Assembly: GCA_024509875.1 (NCBI GenBank)
Contig: JAMPIV010008056.1
Coordinates: 22,499 to 86,498, forward strand
Length of the DNA stretch: 64,000 bases
Source of the DNA: Oreohelix idahoensis
Taxonomy: Eukaryota; Mollusca; Gastropoda; Stylommatophora; Oreohelicidae
Reading direction: 5' to 3'
Translations under genes and position numbers: made by a program
In this document: piece by piece, positions 23,056 through 35,858 of the stretch
Numbering within the stretch: the first letter of the stretch is position 1
How the letters are laid out: each line of letters opens with the position of its first letter
Notes under the pieces: model-generated
Told to the model about the DNA's origin: nothing
Databases searched by the model: none
The model's input: only the letters and a program-made list of their open reading frames with translations

Positions 23056-24816
23056 TCGACAGCCAATCAAACATGTTTTTGACTCTTTGTTGTTCCTGGA
23101 ATTGGTTTACAAAAAATAAAAATTGTTCTAATGAGGTCTCCATTACAAACAAACATGCCCCCCTGTAGGCTAGGAGTAGAAGCTTTTTACAGTGAAAGTC
23201 TTTTTAAAATATTCAACTGGTTTTCTAGCATAAAATGTGAGAACTTTGTAATAACAAGTGTCTTTTCAAGCTTACTTGAAACCATAGTGTTTGGATGGTC
23301 TGCCAGTTTCTCACTACACGCATCATATCTCGGACGTGGTGTGCTCTTTAACATACTTTTATACTCATATACCCTTTCATTTACTCAAGGGCCCTTTCAC
23401 TCAGCCTGTCTGAGTGTAAAGCATCAGGTTTTGAGTACTTTTAAGTTTTCTCGAAAAACACCATGGGCCTCAATAAGTGGTTCAGAAAGTGTTCTGAGTC
23501 CTCGGCTCCCAGGATTCTAGAGTCCATTACTAATTTTACAGGCATCATTGAGAGAAGGGATAGGGTCTATTGCCTCTATGAATTTCCTTATTGGTTGGAT
23601 GTCAACCATTTGTGAAAAAGGGTGTTATAATGTGTGACAGAAATTCAATTGTGTCTCCTTTTACTACCACTTCTTTTGTCATTTTACGCATAATAAACCT
23701 TCTGTTTGGTTGCCCTCTGTTCCATACTGCTATAGTGCAAAATGTTCTCGGCAATTTGACCATCCTTAAGGGATTAATTTTGTAATCGCATAAGTTGTTG
23801 AACCAGATTGACTCCTACGGTAAATGTTGAAAGTGATTTGTTTGACTTTTTATACGTATTCTTTTTCCGACCCAGGCAAGGCCTGGTCCGTCTTGGCACA
23901 GTTGTCCACTCTAAATGCATTCAGACACTTGGATGGATAATTAGAACAATAGGAAGACCAGATGGTGTTTATGGGAAAAATAGTCTGGCCAAGCGATGTG
24001 GTCCCCAGCAGTATCTTTCTGGGACCCTGTGAAAGTACGGGTGATAAATTACTTAATCCACTCTTTCCAGACAGTGTTTGTGTAATGAATTACAGATAAA
24101 CCTGTCTGGGTAGACTTAATTAGTGAGGACAACTATCTGCCAGGGGAGGTTACAGATCATATTTAGGAAGGCTGGACAGAGGGACTTGGGCCATTATATG
24201 GGAGATGATGTCATGTGTTAAAATTAATACTTTTTTTAAACGCTAGGAAAAATAGATGACTAACAGCACCGGCCCACTGCATTCTTGCTCAGGGATTGGA
24301 AATTTACATGAGAGGTCAGAAATAAACTTTATTCTGATTGGAAGTTTGTCAGAAATGCATGCGTGGAGGGCTCGGAGAAAAACTGAAATATAACCCTAGC
24401 GAATTTGGGCGGCTTAAAACATCACTGGGATCGCAATGTCAGAGAGTTAGCAACTCCAAGAGCCAGAGAGACTAAGGACATTATTCCAAAATTACAAGGC
24501 CGTACAAAAGTATTTGGGCATCTTCCAAGAACTCAAGAAGAAAAACCCAACTCATATTTGTAAAAATGTTCATTACAGTTCAGGAGAAGATTCACAGAGC
24601 AAAACATTGAGTTATTATTTTTGTTATTGTTATTGTTGTATCAGAAATGATAACATTAGCACTCTGGGCAAACCTATAGGTGCTCAGTCTCCAATCAAGT
24701 ATTTTGTTGAAAGAATGTTTGTGAATTTCGAAATGTTTCCTGCTAGCTTCTCCTCTGGTTGTCATACATGACATGTGCATCCTGTCAAATGTCCAATCTC
24801 TTGCTAGGCCTTATCT
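23056..24816. other. Unannotated stretch
   Basis: The longest frame (23131-23520, plus, 129 codons) is hydrophobic and Ser-rich with no motif I recognise. No reliable gene or repeat is seen. Confidence 0.4.
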
Positions 24817-25140
24817 CTTCTTTTGCTCCTTAGTGCAGACCAAGCAAAGCAGTCAGTGGCCATTACACCTAGGTGGCGTCTTGGTAGGGCAGCAACAAAT
24901 TGCTTCCACCTTGCTTCGTTCGGCTACTCTCCTTTTGTACAGTGCCTCAAACTCTGGTTCATTCCTTTGTATCAGCCTACCAAAAGTTCTTCCACCAAGC
25001 TGTTTTTGAGCGGCCTCTGTTTTGCTTTTCTTTGTGGGTTCCCAAAGCATATCTATTCTTATGATGACATCAGGGTCCCTTTTGAGGACGTGGCCAACCC
25101 AACTCCAGCACATCTGCCAGCTATGATAGGGGTGCTGCTA
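24817..25140 (-). pseudogene. LINE family D-like C-terminal fragment
   Basis: On the minus strand this gives WVGHVLKRDPD, a later frame with EARWKQFVAALPRR, and a 3' end (ggccactgactgctttg, ctaaggagcaaaagaaga) that parallels the 3' end at 59.82-59.88 kb. WxGHVxRRDPD and WKQFVAAL are the usual C-terminal blocks of RTE-like polymerase proteins. Several frames and stops show it is dead. It is more diverged from the 36 kb and 59 kb copies than those are from each other. Confidence 0.7.
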
Positions 25141-25334
25141 TAATCCTCTTGTTGTTTACTCCAAAAAATGTTGATTTCTGGGTTGGTGTTGGTTATTCGG
25201 ACCAAAAGATTTGGTGGATTTTCCGTAGCGGCAGTTTGTGTGGGAAGGAGGACAGTTTCACCATATCCTCTTCTCTGTTAGTGTTGCTCTCCCAAGCATT
25301 CCGCAACTATAGAGAAGCACAGAATAGTACATAT

Positions 25335-26350
25335 CATCCATAACCCTCCACTCCCCAACGGAGCATTAGGGTCTGTCAACAAACTGGACATGCCAAGTTC
25401 CTCCTGTCACGTGCCATCATCTCAAGTTCTTTCCATGTTTCTCCTCATCCCCATTTTCACATCTGTTTCCAGCACTCTTCCTTATGTGCTTCTTTGGTCT
25501 ACCTTCTGCCTCTCTTTGCCCTGGGGGTTCCAGAACAAGGGACTTGCCATGTAAAGCTATTCAACGGGTTTCCTCAGTTTAGTATGTCCTATTCCCTCAC
25601 CATCGTCCTTCTTATCCTCTCCTTGTTCCACTGGCACTTGTCCTCGTTCGTGACATAAGTTCCCCATTGGTAACCTTTGTTCATTTCCATTTTAATTTAA
25701 TCCCCCTATTCTACCAAGCACGCACCCTTTTATGAAGTCGGTACGGTTTTTTGGTTGTTGTCTTTGTTTTGTTCTCCATGTCCCTCATAGCAATACAATG
25801 AAAAGACTGACTTTACATTTGAGTTGAAGATTCTTATATTCAGTGTTGGATGCCGATTTCTCTTGGATCTCCATATAGGCATCTTTCCCAAATGCAAATG
25901 AAAAACTCCTCTATGTATTTCTTATTTTGATAATCGACTGGTTGCCCTACAACGTTGTCTATATTGCTGCGATGATATGTGTTTTGATTCTTACACTGTT
26001 GTTGTGGTGTTTCTTCAAGATCCAACCCTGGTATATAAATTATAAAGACAAACAGAAAGGTATGGTTTTCAATGCACATCGTAAGAAAATCATCATATAC
26101 CTGCATTTAATCCTCTATTATTTTTGTTTCTGTTTCCCCTTTGTATTGTATAAACCCAATTGCTGTGGACCTCTCAGCGAGTGTTTGTTCCATTTGTTCC
26201 TGCATGCTGATTTATGGGTAAGGGAAAGAAGAGCCAAGTCAACAGCAAAATCCAGATCAACCGAACTGTTGTCGATACGATCTCTCAGAAAACCAGTCCC
26301 CTATTGCTAGTAAGAAACGAGATAGAGAAACAAGATGAATCCCTGTCGCA
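25335..26350 (-). pseudogene. Indel-rich second copy of LINE family B 3' half
   Basis: Base by base this stretch follows 26891-27840 in the same orientation (for example ccctgggggttccagaacaa, gacctctcagcgagtgttt and agagccaagtcaacagcaaaa), but with an extra base every 10-20 positions. It covers the RT finger/thumb and C-terminal part of the LINE. The excess of insertions over substitutions suggests unpolished sequence, or possibly a mis-joined second representation of the neighbouring LINE, rather than an old copy. Confidence 0.8.
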
Positions 26351-26715
26351 CTTCCCGTTCTTAACACAAAGTGCAGAAAGTACACCAACACTCATTATAA
26401 TCTTGTTTTTGGGTTGGTTAGTGCTGTACTGGGAACGAACTTCTAGATGTTGTGTGAGACTAGCAAAAGGCTGTTCTCGCTTTATTCATTCTGTTGTTTG
26501 ATTTTCCATACTTGTTTCCGCCATCTGGTGTTTACTTTGGGCATCCTAAGGAATGTAAATGTGCTTGTCCTGGTCTAGCTTATCTGTTCTTTATTGTTAT
26601 TGGACTCAGGATTGCTCAACATCTGTTGTGTCCATGACCTTTGTCTTCTTGAGGATTGATGTTCAGGACACACCTGCTGGCTATACTAATGCAGTCTATC
26701 GGTTTTTTTCTTAAA
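26351..26715. other. Unassigned spacer
   Basis: No homology to the neighbouring LINE copies is visible, and no gene. It lies inside the indel-rich block. Confidence 0.4.
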
Positions 26716-26890
26716 AATGCGAGTCCATGGCCAATGACTACAACCCCACAAAAAGCCCAGATCCAACACCTCAGAAATCTGAGAACGAAAGGTGGTTGGA
26801 AGATAACAAGTGGAAGAGATATGGTTTCCGCAACCTGGACGAATACATAAAGGCCTAAAAATCCACCGCCATGCAGACCCAAGGTAGAAC
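26716..26890 (+). pseudogene. LINE family A fragment
   Basis: This follows 38784-38945 closely (tggccaatgactacaacccc, caacacctcagaaatctgag, cagacccaaggtagaacag) with several inserted bases. It breaks off exactly where the minus-strand LINE family B begins, so the two LINEs are joined head to head here. Confidence 0.8.
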
Positions 26891-28480
26891 AGTTCACCCT
26901 CCACTCCCAAAGGAGCATAGGCCTTCAACAAACACATGCCAAGTCCTCCTGTCACGTGCCATCATCATCTCAAGTTCTTTCCATGTTCTCCTCATCATTT
27001 TCACCTCTGTTTCCAACTCTCTTCTCCATGTACTTCTTGGTCTTCCTCTGCCTCTCTTGCCCTGGGGGTTCCAGAACAAGGACTGCCTTGTAATGCTATC
27101 AACAGGTTTCCTCAGTGTGTGTCCTATCCATCGCCATCGTCTTCTTCTCATTTCTTGTTCCACTGGCACTTGTCCAGTTCTTGTCATCAGTTCCACATTG
27201 GTAACCTTGTCATACCATTTTAATCCCTCTATTCTACGCAAGCACCCATTTATGAAAGTCTGTAGCTTTTTTGGTTGTTGTCTTTGTTGTTCTCCATGTC
27301 TCAGAGCCATACAATAGGACTGACTTCACATTTGAGTTGAAGATTCTTATTTTCGTGTTGGATCCTATTTCTCTTGATCTCCATATATTTCCCAATGCAA
27401 TGACAGCTCCTCTTGCCTTTTGTATTCTTATTTTGATATCGCTGTCTGTCCCTCCAACTTTGTCTATATTGCTGCCAAGATATGTGTACGATTCTACATC
27501 TTGTATTGGTGTTTCTTCAAGTTTAACTCTGTTAGCATTACCTGCATTTGTTCTCATTATTTTTGTCTTTTTCCTGTGTATTTTCAGACCCAATTGCTGT
27601 GACCTCTCATCGAGTGTTTTCAACTTGTCTTGCATCTGATTATGGTTATGGGACAGAAGAGCCAAGTCATCAGCAAAATCCAGATCATCCAACTGCTTAG
27701 TCAGAGTCCACTGGATTCCATTTCTGTTGTGTGTTGTCGATGATCTCATAACCCAATCTATTGCTAGTAAGAAAAGAAACGGAGACAAGAGACATCCCTG
27801 TCGCACTCCTGTTCTTATCCCAAACGGTTCTGTAAGCTGTCCTTCATGAAGAACTCTGCATGTCATGTCTTCATAAGTTTTCTTTGTCATGTCTTCATAT
27901 GTTTTCTTTATTAAATTAATGATCTTCAGGAGAACTCCATAATGCCTCATCAATTTCCAAAGTGATTCTATGTCTACACTGTCAAATGCCTTTTCGTAGT
28001 CCACAAATCCGATGTATAGTGGTGAATTCCATTCCAGACTTTGTTCAACTATTATTCTCAAAGTGGCTATCTGGTCTGTACATGATCTGCTTGTTCATCT
28101 CTCAGTTTCTTGTCTATGGACTCTTTTAATCTCTCAAGGATAATCCTGTTTAATACTTTTCCTGGCACTGATAGTAACATTATTCCTCTATAATAATTTG
28201 TGCAACTCTTGTAAATTTCCCTTCTTAGGCAAAACTTAACCAGATATCCTTCCTTCCATTCTGCTGGTATCTATCTTCCTTTTCCCAGACTTTACCAAGT
28301 AATTTATATAACATCTCTGTAGCCGTGTCGATATCTGCTTTGATGGCCTCTGCTGGAATGCCATCAGGTCCCAGACACTTTCCATTCTCTTAGAAGCTGT
28401 ATGGCTTTCTTTATTTCTTCCTTCGTTGGTCTTTCACCTTTAATTTGTAGCTCTTCTTCTGATTGCTGCCTGGATGCCCG
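26891..28480 (-). pseudogene. LINE family B reverse transcriptase and C-terminal domain (RTE-like)
   Basis: The most complete LINE polymerase in the window. On the minus strand, 28061-27234 is open and carries the RT blocks in order: VDYEKAFDSVD (catalytic Asp), IRTGVRQGCLLSPFLF, the active site LDFADDLALLSHN, then YTYLGSNIDKVGG and LLYGSETWRTTK. The C-terminal region (GLKWYDKVTN, WRWIGHTLRKP, GKRGRGRPRSTWRREL, ending FVEGLC) continues in another frame from about 27310 to 26894, so one frameshift separates them. Upstream, 28061-28480 is readable only through stops (an IILERLKESIDKKLRDEQ-type region). A 24-bp direct duplication at 27862-27910 repeats the codons for KKTYEDMT. RT copies the element RNA at a nicked target; here the frameshift makes it inactive. 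Confidence 0.88.
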
Positions 28481-29730
28481 GGAGGTTTTGTGATGATGGT
28501 TATTGGGTCCTCAACTATTCTGTCCACCTCTTCATTTGCTCTTGTATATTGCTGAGCAGTTTCCCATTCTTGTCTTTTATGAGGCAACTTGTTTGCTTGT
28601 ATTTCCCTGTCACTTCTTTGTGGTGTTCTAATTTGCTTCCTGTATAAATTGCTGAGCAGTTTTTCCTTCTTTTATGAGGCAAACTTTTTTGCTGTATTTT
28701 CCGCCTGTCACCTTCCTTAGAGCCTGTTATAGCAGGTTCTGTTATATTTCCTTTGGCATGCTGCATCTTTCTGCCTCTCTTGCCCAAATCCTCAATATAC
28801 TTTCCTCTTGTTCTCTTTTTTGATACTTCGTTATACTTTCTTTGTTTGCTTTCTGTGTTACACTTCTTGAGCCTTGGCTTTTGGGGAAACTTCTGGTTTT
28901 GCCTTGTGTTTAAATCTGCTTTCTTGTTTTTTATCTGTCTTTTATCTTATTGATCGGGTTCTGTTTTTGTTAATCCAAGCCTTTTGTTGTCGTTCCATTT
29001 TTCCCCCATTATTTCTTCACATGTCTCATTCCATATACAGTTTCGATTTTCTGCCCATAGTCTGTCTTTGTTTCTCTACATCTTCCCAGCTTTTTGGAGC
29101 AACTTAGAATTTGTTTAGGATATCGCGACCCGTACATTTTGTCTCTTGATTTCTTTAGATGTTCCTACATAAAATTGTTGTATATCATTTTGCATTGTTT
29201 GCATATCTCTTGAGTTTCATCATTTTACTTTGGCTTTCAGACGGTGGTGAATCTGATGCCACATCTGGCTCCTCTATATACCTTTACATCCTGCTGGTAT
29301 CTCTTCCTTTTCCCCAGGACTTTACCAAGTAATTTATATTAAAATTTAGAGCCACCCTTTCCACTGTGGTGGGCTCGTTTCCTCAGTGTCCTTTAGGGAA
29401 CAAACACCATTTCCTCCTGTGAACAATCTCCTCTTCTCTTTGCCTTTCCCACCATGTCTCGCAAAGCGCCATGATATCAAATCCTGTTAATTTGCAATTC
29501 TGCTGCTACCCTGTGCAGTTTTTTCCTTGATCCACACAGAATGCGTTACATATCCAGGGTGCCAATCCTGGGAGAATTTTCCTAGACGAAAAAAAAGGTT
29601 CGTCGGATACCCAGGTCTTCCTTTTTGGCTTTTTCTAGGTTGCTTCATGCGCCTCATTTTCCAGAGGACCGTCTTCTGTCTTGGGCGGCTGAGTTGATTT
29701 ATATTCTTTATTTGACTTTGTCGTAGATTA
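28481..29730 (-). pseudogene. LINE family B 5' part, rearranged, with endonuclease remnant
   Basis: A frame of 90 codons (28787-28515) is lysine-rich and holds two tandem copies of a segment of about 100 bp (each with gctgagcagttt and ttttatgaggcaa). A block at 29284-29345 repeats 28255-28315 in the same orientation, so local duplications have scrambled the element. At about 29575-29440 the minus strand reads FDIMALCETWW after a degraded GKxxxG-like stretch, which resembles the start of an AP-type LINE endonuclease. The rest of the endonuclease is not seen. The outermost part (29725-29590) matches the 5' part of the deleted derivative at 20.4-20.56 kb. Confidence 0.65.
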
Positions 29731-32275
29731 GTGATAGGGGAATGAAGACATAGATTGGTCCCTTCTGAATAGAATAGATCAGGTGATAGCCCAGTGAGAG
29801 GTAATGTAAAGAAAATAGATTTTCACGAGTGAGATGGTGGAAACTACTTAGACTCTGTCCCTGAAATCGAGAATCTTCTCTCGTTCAGCCTATCTCTACA
29901 ACAGTACTTAGACAGTGTTATAGAATATCCCCGGTATAATAAAATATATATATAGCACCACTCACATACACACACACACACACACATAAGTGACGACAGT
30001 TAGACGCAAAGACGTGAAAACTATAACCATAGGAATATAGATATTTTGGGTCGAGCTGACCGACACACTTGAATAAGTTTATGTAAATGTTATTTATCAT
30101 AAGAATTCTCCACAAACATAAATTTAGAATATCAATCACATATAATATACATACACATATAATGAATTTCTAAAAGAATAGACACATATGTGTAATCCTT
30201 TCCCCCTCTGTTGAGCCCACGATCCCGTTAGCAGAAAAGTTATAGCCCCCAAAGAGTCACAGATTTATACGCTATGTTCTAGGATTTTCCTCTACAGTTA
30301 AGAAAAAGTTGATATATTAATCTATTCTAAGAGGAAAACATCATTAGCAACAAACTTGCATAAAGATAAATACAAAGTGGGTGCATATAATGAAAAGAAT
30401 CACTCGATCCTGCTTTCTCTCTATTCATTCAGCAGTGGCCACTGGCGTACTTTCTTACCTACAACTTGATGTCTCTCACCCTCAGGCACAAATTTTAGGA
30501 CACACACACTCAGTGAATCCGTGTTCTTTTTGATAAAGAGAACCCCAGCTCTGCAGATACAGGTTTTCATCCAATGTTCCGGGGAGCGTTTCACTTTTTC
30601 AATTTTATTTTAGGATTACTGGTTTTGTCTCTTGACTCAGTTTAGGTAAGAAATTTTAGATGGGCACACAATGTCACAATCTCAAGGTTTCCGGTACTTA
30701 GGAAAGGACTTGTTGGTAACTTCTCTCAATATAAAATTATTGATCACACCACAATTTGGTCAAACGTCGGAAATTTTATTGTTTGTAATTTATCTCACCA
30801 CAGGGGCTGAATGTACATGAGATTTAAGGAAGAATTATAATCTGACTCGTTAGGCCCAGTTACTGCATTTAGTCTTAAAGTTCGTGAGATGAGTACTCTG
30901 TCTATTTCTAGATGCAAACACAATGCCAGACAGGTTGTAACTTGGAAACCCACGTAATTAAGTCCTAAAATGTTTCTTCTATGATTATTCTCATTTGTAC
31001 TGAAACCGCTGGTAGATGTTGGGGTTGACCCAAAATACTGTATAAAAAGGAAGAGAAAAACATAAATACGCAACCCTATTATTATACACGATCCTACGCG
31101 TAAATAGAATATTCACTTCGGTTATTTAACTTAAATCAGAAACTATAAGCTTAGAGCTTGTCTCATCGTTTAAAACTTCTGTGAACTAAATTCTAGTCAT
31201 TTAAAAAAACAATCATCATGAATTAGAAATAAATACATATTTCGTCAACACTCATGATGTATCAGTGCATTACTTAGTTAGTTAAAATATCCCCTGACTG
31301 GTTACTAGCAATTTAATTAAATTTATTTATAGCTGAATGAGTTTTTTAGCTAGAATTTATAATTTATTTTGCTATCCACTGTAACACAATAACCTAGAGA
31401 AATTAACTGACTTAACATTTAATCACTCTGCACAGAAATTAAACTAGTGAAAATGAAATAGGCGATCTACCACTTAAATCACTCAACACTACTAGATATA
31501 TATTTTTTTACCACTAGCACTGAAGTAAAACTATCTCCAATCGACCAACTAAATGATACTTCTATTAACAGAGATCTTAGGAATCGAAAGCTAGATTGTT
31601 CTAGTCTTTCTGGCGGTACTGGATGAATTAAGTTAGAATTCTGGAGTATATATCCCTCTGAAATCAAAGGAAGGTTACGTATATAACCCGAACAGACTCA
31701 TTTACCAGATGTTAGCACCTACGTCTAGATTTACATATTTCCTTACTCATTCTACGAATCACACAGAAACCGAAACCAGACTTAACACCTACAGTAACTT
31801 CTCTCGCTCTGATCAGACATCGGCAATAAAACTTCCAGTGTGCGTTTTACACCTTTTGCTTCATATGGCCATTCCCAGCGATCAGTGTCTTTCATCTCAA
31901 ATCTTTCACCGAGAATAATTAACTCACAGGCGAACAGATTTCCAAGGGGGAGTAATAAAATTTTGCTCACCTCTGGTTTTCTACCTAATCTCATACAACG
32001 ATTACTCGATCTCTGTCGTTCCAAATTAAATTAAATCGGCTCACATATGCTAATCAGGTCTGCTATAAACCTACATCAAAGAAAATGCAATTTAATGCTA
32101 ACCGCCATAAACTGCTTGCTAAATTAGAAAAGAAGGCAGAGGTTTGAATATGGGAGGGTTTAAATTCCTACAGGCATAGGTGACAGAGAAGGTAGAAGAA
32201 AAAAATGAAGATAAAGAAAAAGATATATGAAATCACTTAATCATAATCTACCACAGATTTGTCCATGTTTGTTGA
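29731..32275. other. AT-rich intergenic stretch
   Basis: No gene is seen. It contains a short (TA)n and a (CA)n run at 29942-29986. Small frames (30795-31073 minus; 31782-32024 minus) carry no motif. Confidence 0.5.
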
Positions 32276-32425
32276 AGTTTTTGTGGTAAAAAGTTTTTTT
32301 TACAGGATGGGGTAACCAACCCCATGCCCAACCCTCCTTAGTCGCCTTTTACGAATGCATGGTAGGGTACACTGTTACTATTCTTTGCTTCCCTTTCGGT
32401 CCCCGGTAACACACGGGTGCTAATC
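32276..32425 (-). mobile_element. LINE family B 5'-region fragment
   Basis: About 145 bp nearly repeating 20573-20720 in the same orientation: a T-run, then acaggatggggtaacc, catgcccaaccctccttagt, cgccttttacgaatgcatg, ttactattctttgct and ccggtaacacacggg. Here it stands alone, directly before another LINE type. Confidence 0.65.
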
Positions 32426-33390
32426 AACTAAACATCATCAAATCATTCCTGGCAGATCGACAACTGTTAGACTAGTGCTTCACAACAACTCGACATCAGA
32501 TTCCTCTAATAGGAGTACCGCAGGGTTATATTCTTGGACCCCTACTTTTCGCACTGTTCATCAACGACCTGCCACTACATCTAAAATATTCAACATGTGA
32601 CCTCTTTGCAGATGATTGTACTATATACACTAGTGACAGTGATTGCGTGGCACTTGAAATGACTCTTCAAAGCGATGTAGACAATCTAACAAAATGGAGT
32701 AATATGAATCGTATGCCAGTAAACACAGCAAAAAAGAAATATATGTTGATTACCACCCGCCAGAAACTCCTAAACTGCACCAATAGATCGCTACAGCTAC
32801 ACGCGGAATCAATACAAATTGAACATGAAGTTCTAGGGTTGACCAGCACTTAACGTGGAACTCCCATGCATGAAATTTAACACTTAGCTCAAAAGACATA
32901 CCAGCTGTCCAAAATAAAACACTTCTTAGACGCAGACACTAGACTGTTGTTCTAGACACATCTAGATTACAGCTCTACACTATGGGATGGTTGCTCTGCT
33001 TCCATGTCAAAGAGACTGCACTCCCTGCATAATAGAGCAGTACGTCTGATCACCGATAATCTCACGATACCACATACAAAGACACGAAAAGAATACTAAA
33101 TACTGTCCCTTAAAAAAAGTCTTCTCTACAACAAAGTCAAGCTGACTCACGCAATTCTATCTAACAAAGCCCTGCCGTACCTACGATAATTGTTTCAAAC
33201 CAGTAGAAGAGAGGGACTACAATTACATAAGTTACGTCTGTCCAAATCTAGGATCGACCTGTTCAAAAAGAATCTAGCCTGTTCTGGAGCCTACTTATGG
33301 AACAACCTTCCACACCATCTAAAAAGCCTACCTACACAATATTCATTTAACAAAGCACTTTTCAAACACTTCCTCAGCACTGATTTTTAA
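32426..33390 (+). pseudogene. CR1/jockey-like LINE reverse transcriptase, 3' half
   Basis: RT fragment of a second LINE lineage. Readable blocks: IGVPQGYILGPLLFALFIND (RT block with GPLLF), CDLFADDCTIYTSDSD (active-site FADD), then LTKWSNMNRMPVNTAKKK. A frameshift or stop at about 32850 and more stops around 32950-33180 follow, and the C-terminal part at 33190-33390 reads LRLSKSRIDLFKKN, SGAYLWNNLPHHLKSL and ends KHFLSTDF. The GAxLWNxLP block near the end is typical of CR1/jockey-type LINEs, not of the RTE-like ones elsewhere in the window. 5' truncated; not functional. Confidence 0.82.
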
Positions 33391-34095
33391 CTCCCATAGA
33401 AGCAGCATTGGCCTGTCAACATCTCATCCATAGGTCAACCTTTCTTTTCCTCTTCTGCTCGTTTTTTTGTTTGTTTATGTGAATAATTTATTTTATATTT
33501 AAATAATGCAATGTTTGTGAGAATGTACCCGCATACCACTGTACTTTTGTCATGTGAATGTTTTCGTTTGCTTACATGGGAGGATGTTTATGAGAATAAG
33601 CAGATATACATTTTTCTTTTAACTGCTCAAAGACTTTTCCTGCTACAGAAGTGCGTAAGAAAGTGTTATTATTATTATTTTATTTTCCACCAAGAATGTA
33701 CCGTACGGATATAAGCGAGAAATTGTTTCTGTAATTTTTGTATTGATGATTGATGACACATTTAAAAAATGCAGATTAATTGATGACGGTTTGGCAGCAC
33801 GAGTGTGTGTCGGTATGCATAATTTATTTATTTATTGTTTTATTTATTTATTTTTTATTACTTATTTATTTATTTTTGTTTCTTGTTTGTTTGGGTTTTT
33901 TTTACTATCTTGTTTGTTAAAAGAAAGCCTACTCATGTTTTATTATGATTGCATACTGTAAATGAATGCTGTTATGTTAACTTTATAATGTTGCATACCT
34001 TTAAATTAATGCTTAAAGTAACATGTGGGAATGACAGGATATAGTATGCAAGATAAATGAGAGTGGAAGGCAAAATCTTAGACGCGCTTGCGCGC
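33391..34095 (+). other. LINE 3' flank and AT-rich spacer
   Basis: Probably the 3' UTR of the preceding LINE, followed by T-rich low-complexity sequence with repeated ttattta words (33825-33890). No gene. Confidence 0.45.
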
Positions 34096-35858
34096 TCAAT
34101 TCTTAACCGTTCGAAAATAAAGTTTGTTCGCTCGTTCCCTGTAACATTCTCCCTGTGGAGTATGGGAGTAATTACCATACAACTTAGAAAAGCCAGGCTT
34201 TAGGGTTTGATCGGCCCTTTGTGCTTCTTTCAGTTCCGAAATATTCGGGCTGATTAGAGATGACAACTCAGGGGCCTGTTGGGTGTGTTTTAGGTTCTCT
34301 CTCTTTTGTGTCTGCCTGGAGTGACGTGAGGGATCTCCAAGAAACACACTTTTCCTCCCTAAAATAAGAGGGTAGACTAAATCGTCTAAAACTGCGGCAT
34401 TGATTTTTCCCCGTACATATCGGGTTAAGACATCAATTTCCGCAACCGGAAGAAGCAATGGCTTTATACTCTTCCGAGGCCCCTGAATTTCTACAGTTTC
34501 ACCAGTGTATTGGTGGTCTTCACCAAAGATGGCAAAACTAGAGCTGAATATTCTAAAACAGAATCATATAAGCACCGTATGGATTGGTTACCAACGGTTA
34601 CTTGTTCAGTAATAGAGGGGTGGCTGGATTTTGTTTGTATGTCTGGAGGTCATGGTTCCCTTTCGGCTTTGTCGGCAGACATGCGACATTATAAGGGCCT
34701 GATTTCGGCCTCTTACAATCCGATGTAAAATGTGTATCATTTTTTGCACGATTTACAATATCGTCTTCCAGTTTCCTGGGCTGAATTGCTCTGTTTCTGC
34801 CGATGGTGATCCTGTGGTTGTTGTTGGGCTTCTTTGTGTATTGTGTTGTCCATACTTTTGGTGTTATTATCTGGGTGATCTTTTTGTCTCGGTTGAGTAT
34901 CGTGTTAGCACCTCTTAGACGGGTTCACTTCCGACTTGGCGCTCTGGTACCTAACAGCAACAGTACCACCTCATCAAGAGTTTCAGCCTCGTGCTCCGCC
35001 AGGAACCTTCTCATGTCAGGGGTGAGCGAGTCTTTGAACTACTCCATAATCATTTCCTGCAACTCTTCATAAGATTCACCAAAGGTGCTGAGAGATCCCC
35101 ACTTCTCTGGGTACGTGTCTAGTCGTGTAGCGAATTGTATAAACGATTCGTCTTTCTACCTCTTGGCTTCACGGAAGTTACTACGAAAAGTCTCTACATT
35201 TAGCATAAAACGCTGAAGCAGAGAACTTTTCAACATTTCGTAGTTGTTCTGTTCTTCCATGGACATTTTGAGAAACACACCATAAGCAGATCCCCTCGGA
35301 CTCTGTGATAGCTTCATGTTGTATCTTTCCCTCTCCAAGCCATATGTAGCTGCTAAGGATTCAAACCTAGAGAGATAGATATCTATTTCCTCTGAAGCCT
35401 CAGAGTAAACATCTAAATGGAAGGATACTGCACCATGCGTCACCACATGAGAGATGTTTCCCCCATCGCTACCTTGAGAACTGCCAGAACCGCTGTTGTT
35501 AGAACCAGAATCGACTCTTCTTCCTTCAATTTCCAATTCCTCCAGTCGAATATGGTGCGCTCTGTCGTTCTGTTCCTTCCTTCCTGCTCTTTCAGCGTGT
35601 TCTTTCTTTTCTTGGAATGCCCTTTTGGCCTGTTCCTTTACCTTAGTGAATGCCCTTTCCTATTCTCTTTCTGCGGCTTCATGAGCCCTTTGCTTTTTCT
35701 TCTCTTCAGCTTGGGCCTTTTCGTGCTCTCCAGCCATCCTTCTCTCTTCCCTTTCGGCCACTTTCTCGGTTTCTATCTGTTCCTTATCTTCTTTCATAGA
35801 AGTTGCATCAAAGTCGGATAAGTCTTTGCCTTATAAGCCCATCTCTTTAGCAATGCTT

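Noticed and set aside
23131..23520. 129-codon plus-strand ORF
   Set aside because: Hydrophobic low-information sequence without a domain, signal or neighbouring evidence.
35417..35821. 134-codon plus-strand ORF with Leu/Phe-rich segment
   Set aside because: It is the antisense of the Gag coiled coil, which explains its composition.
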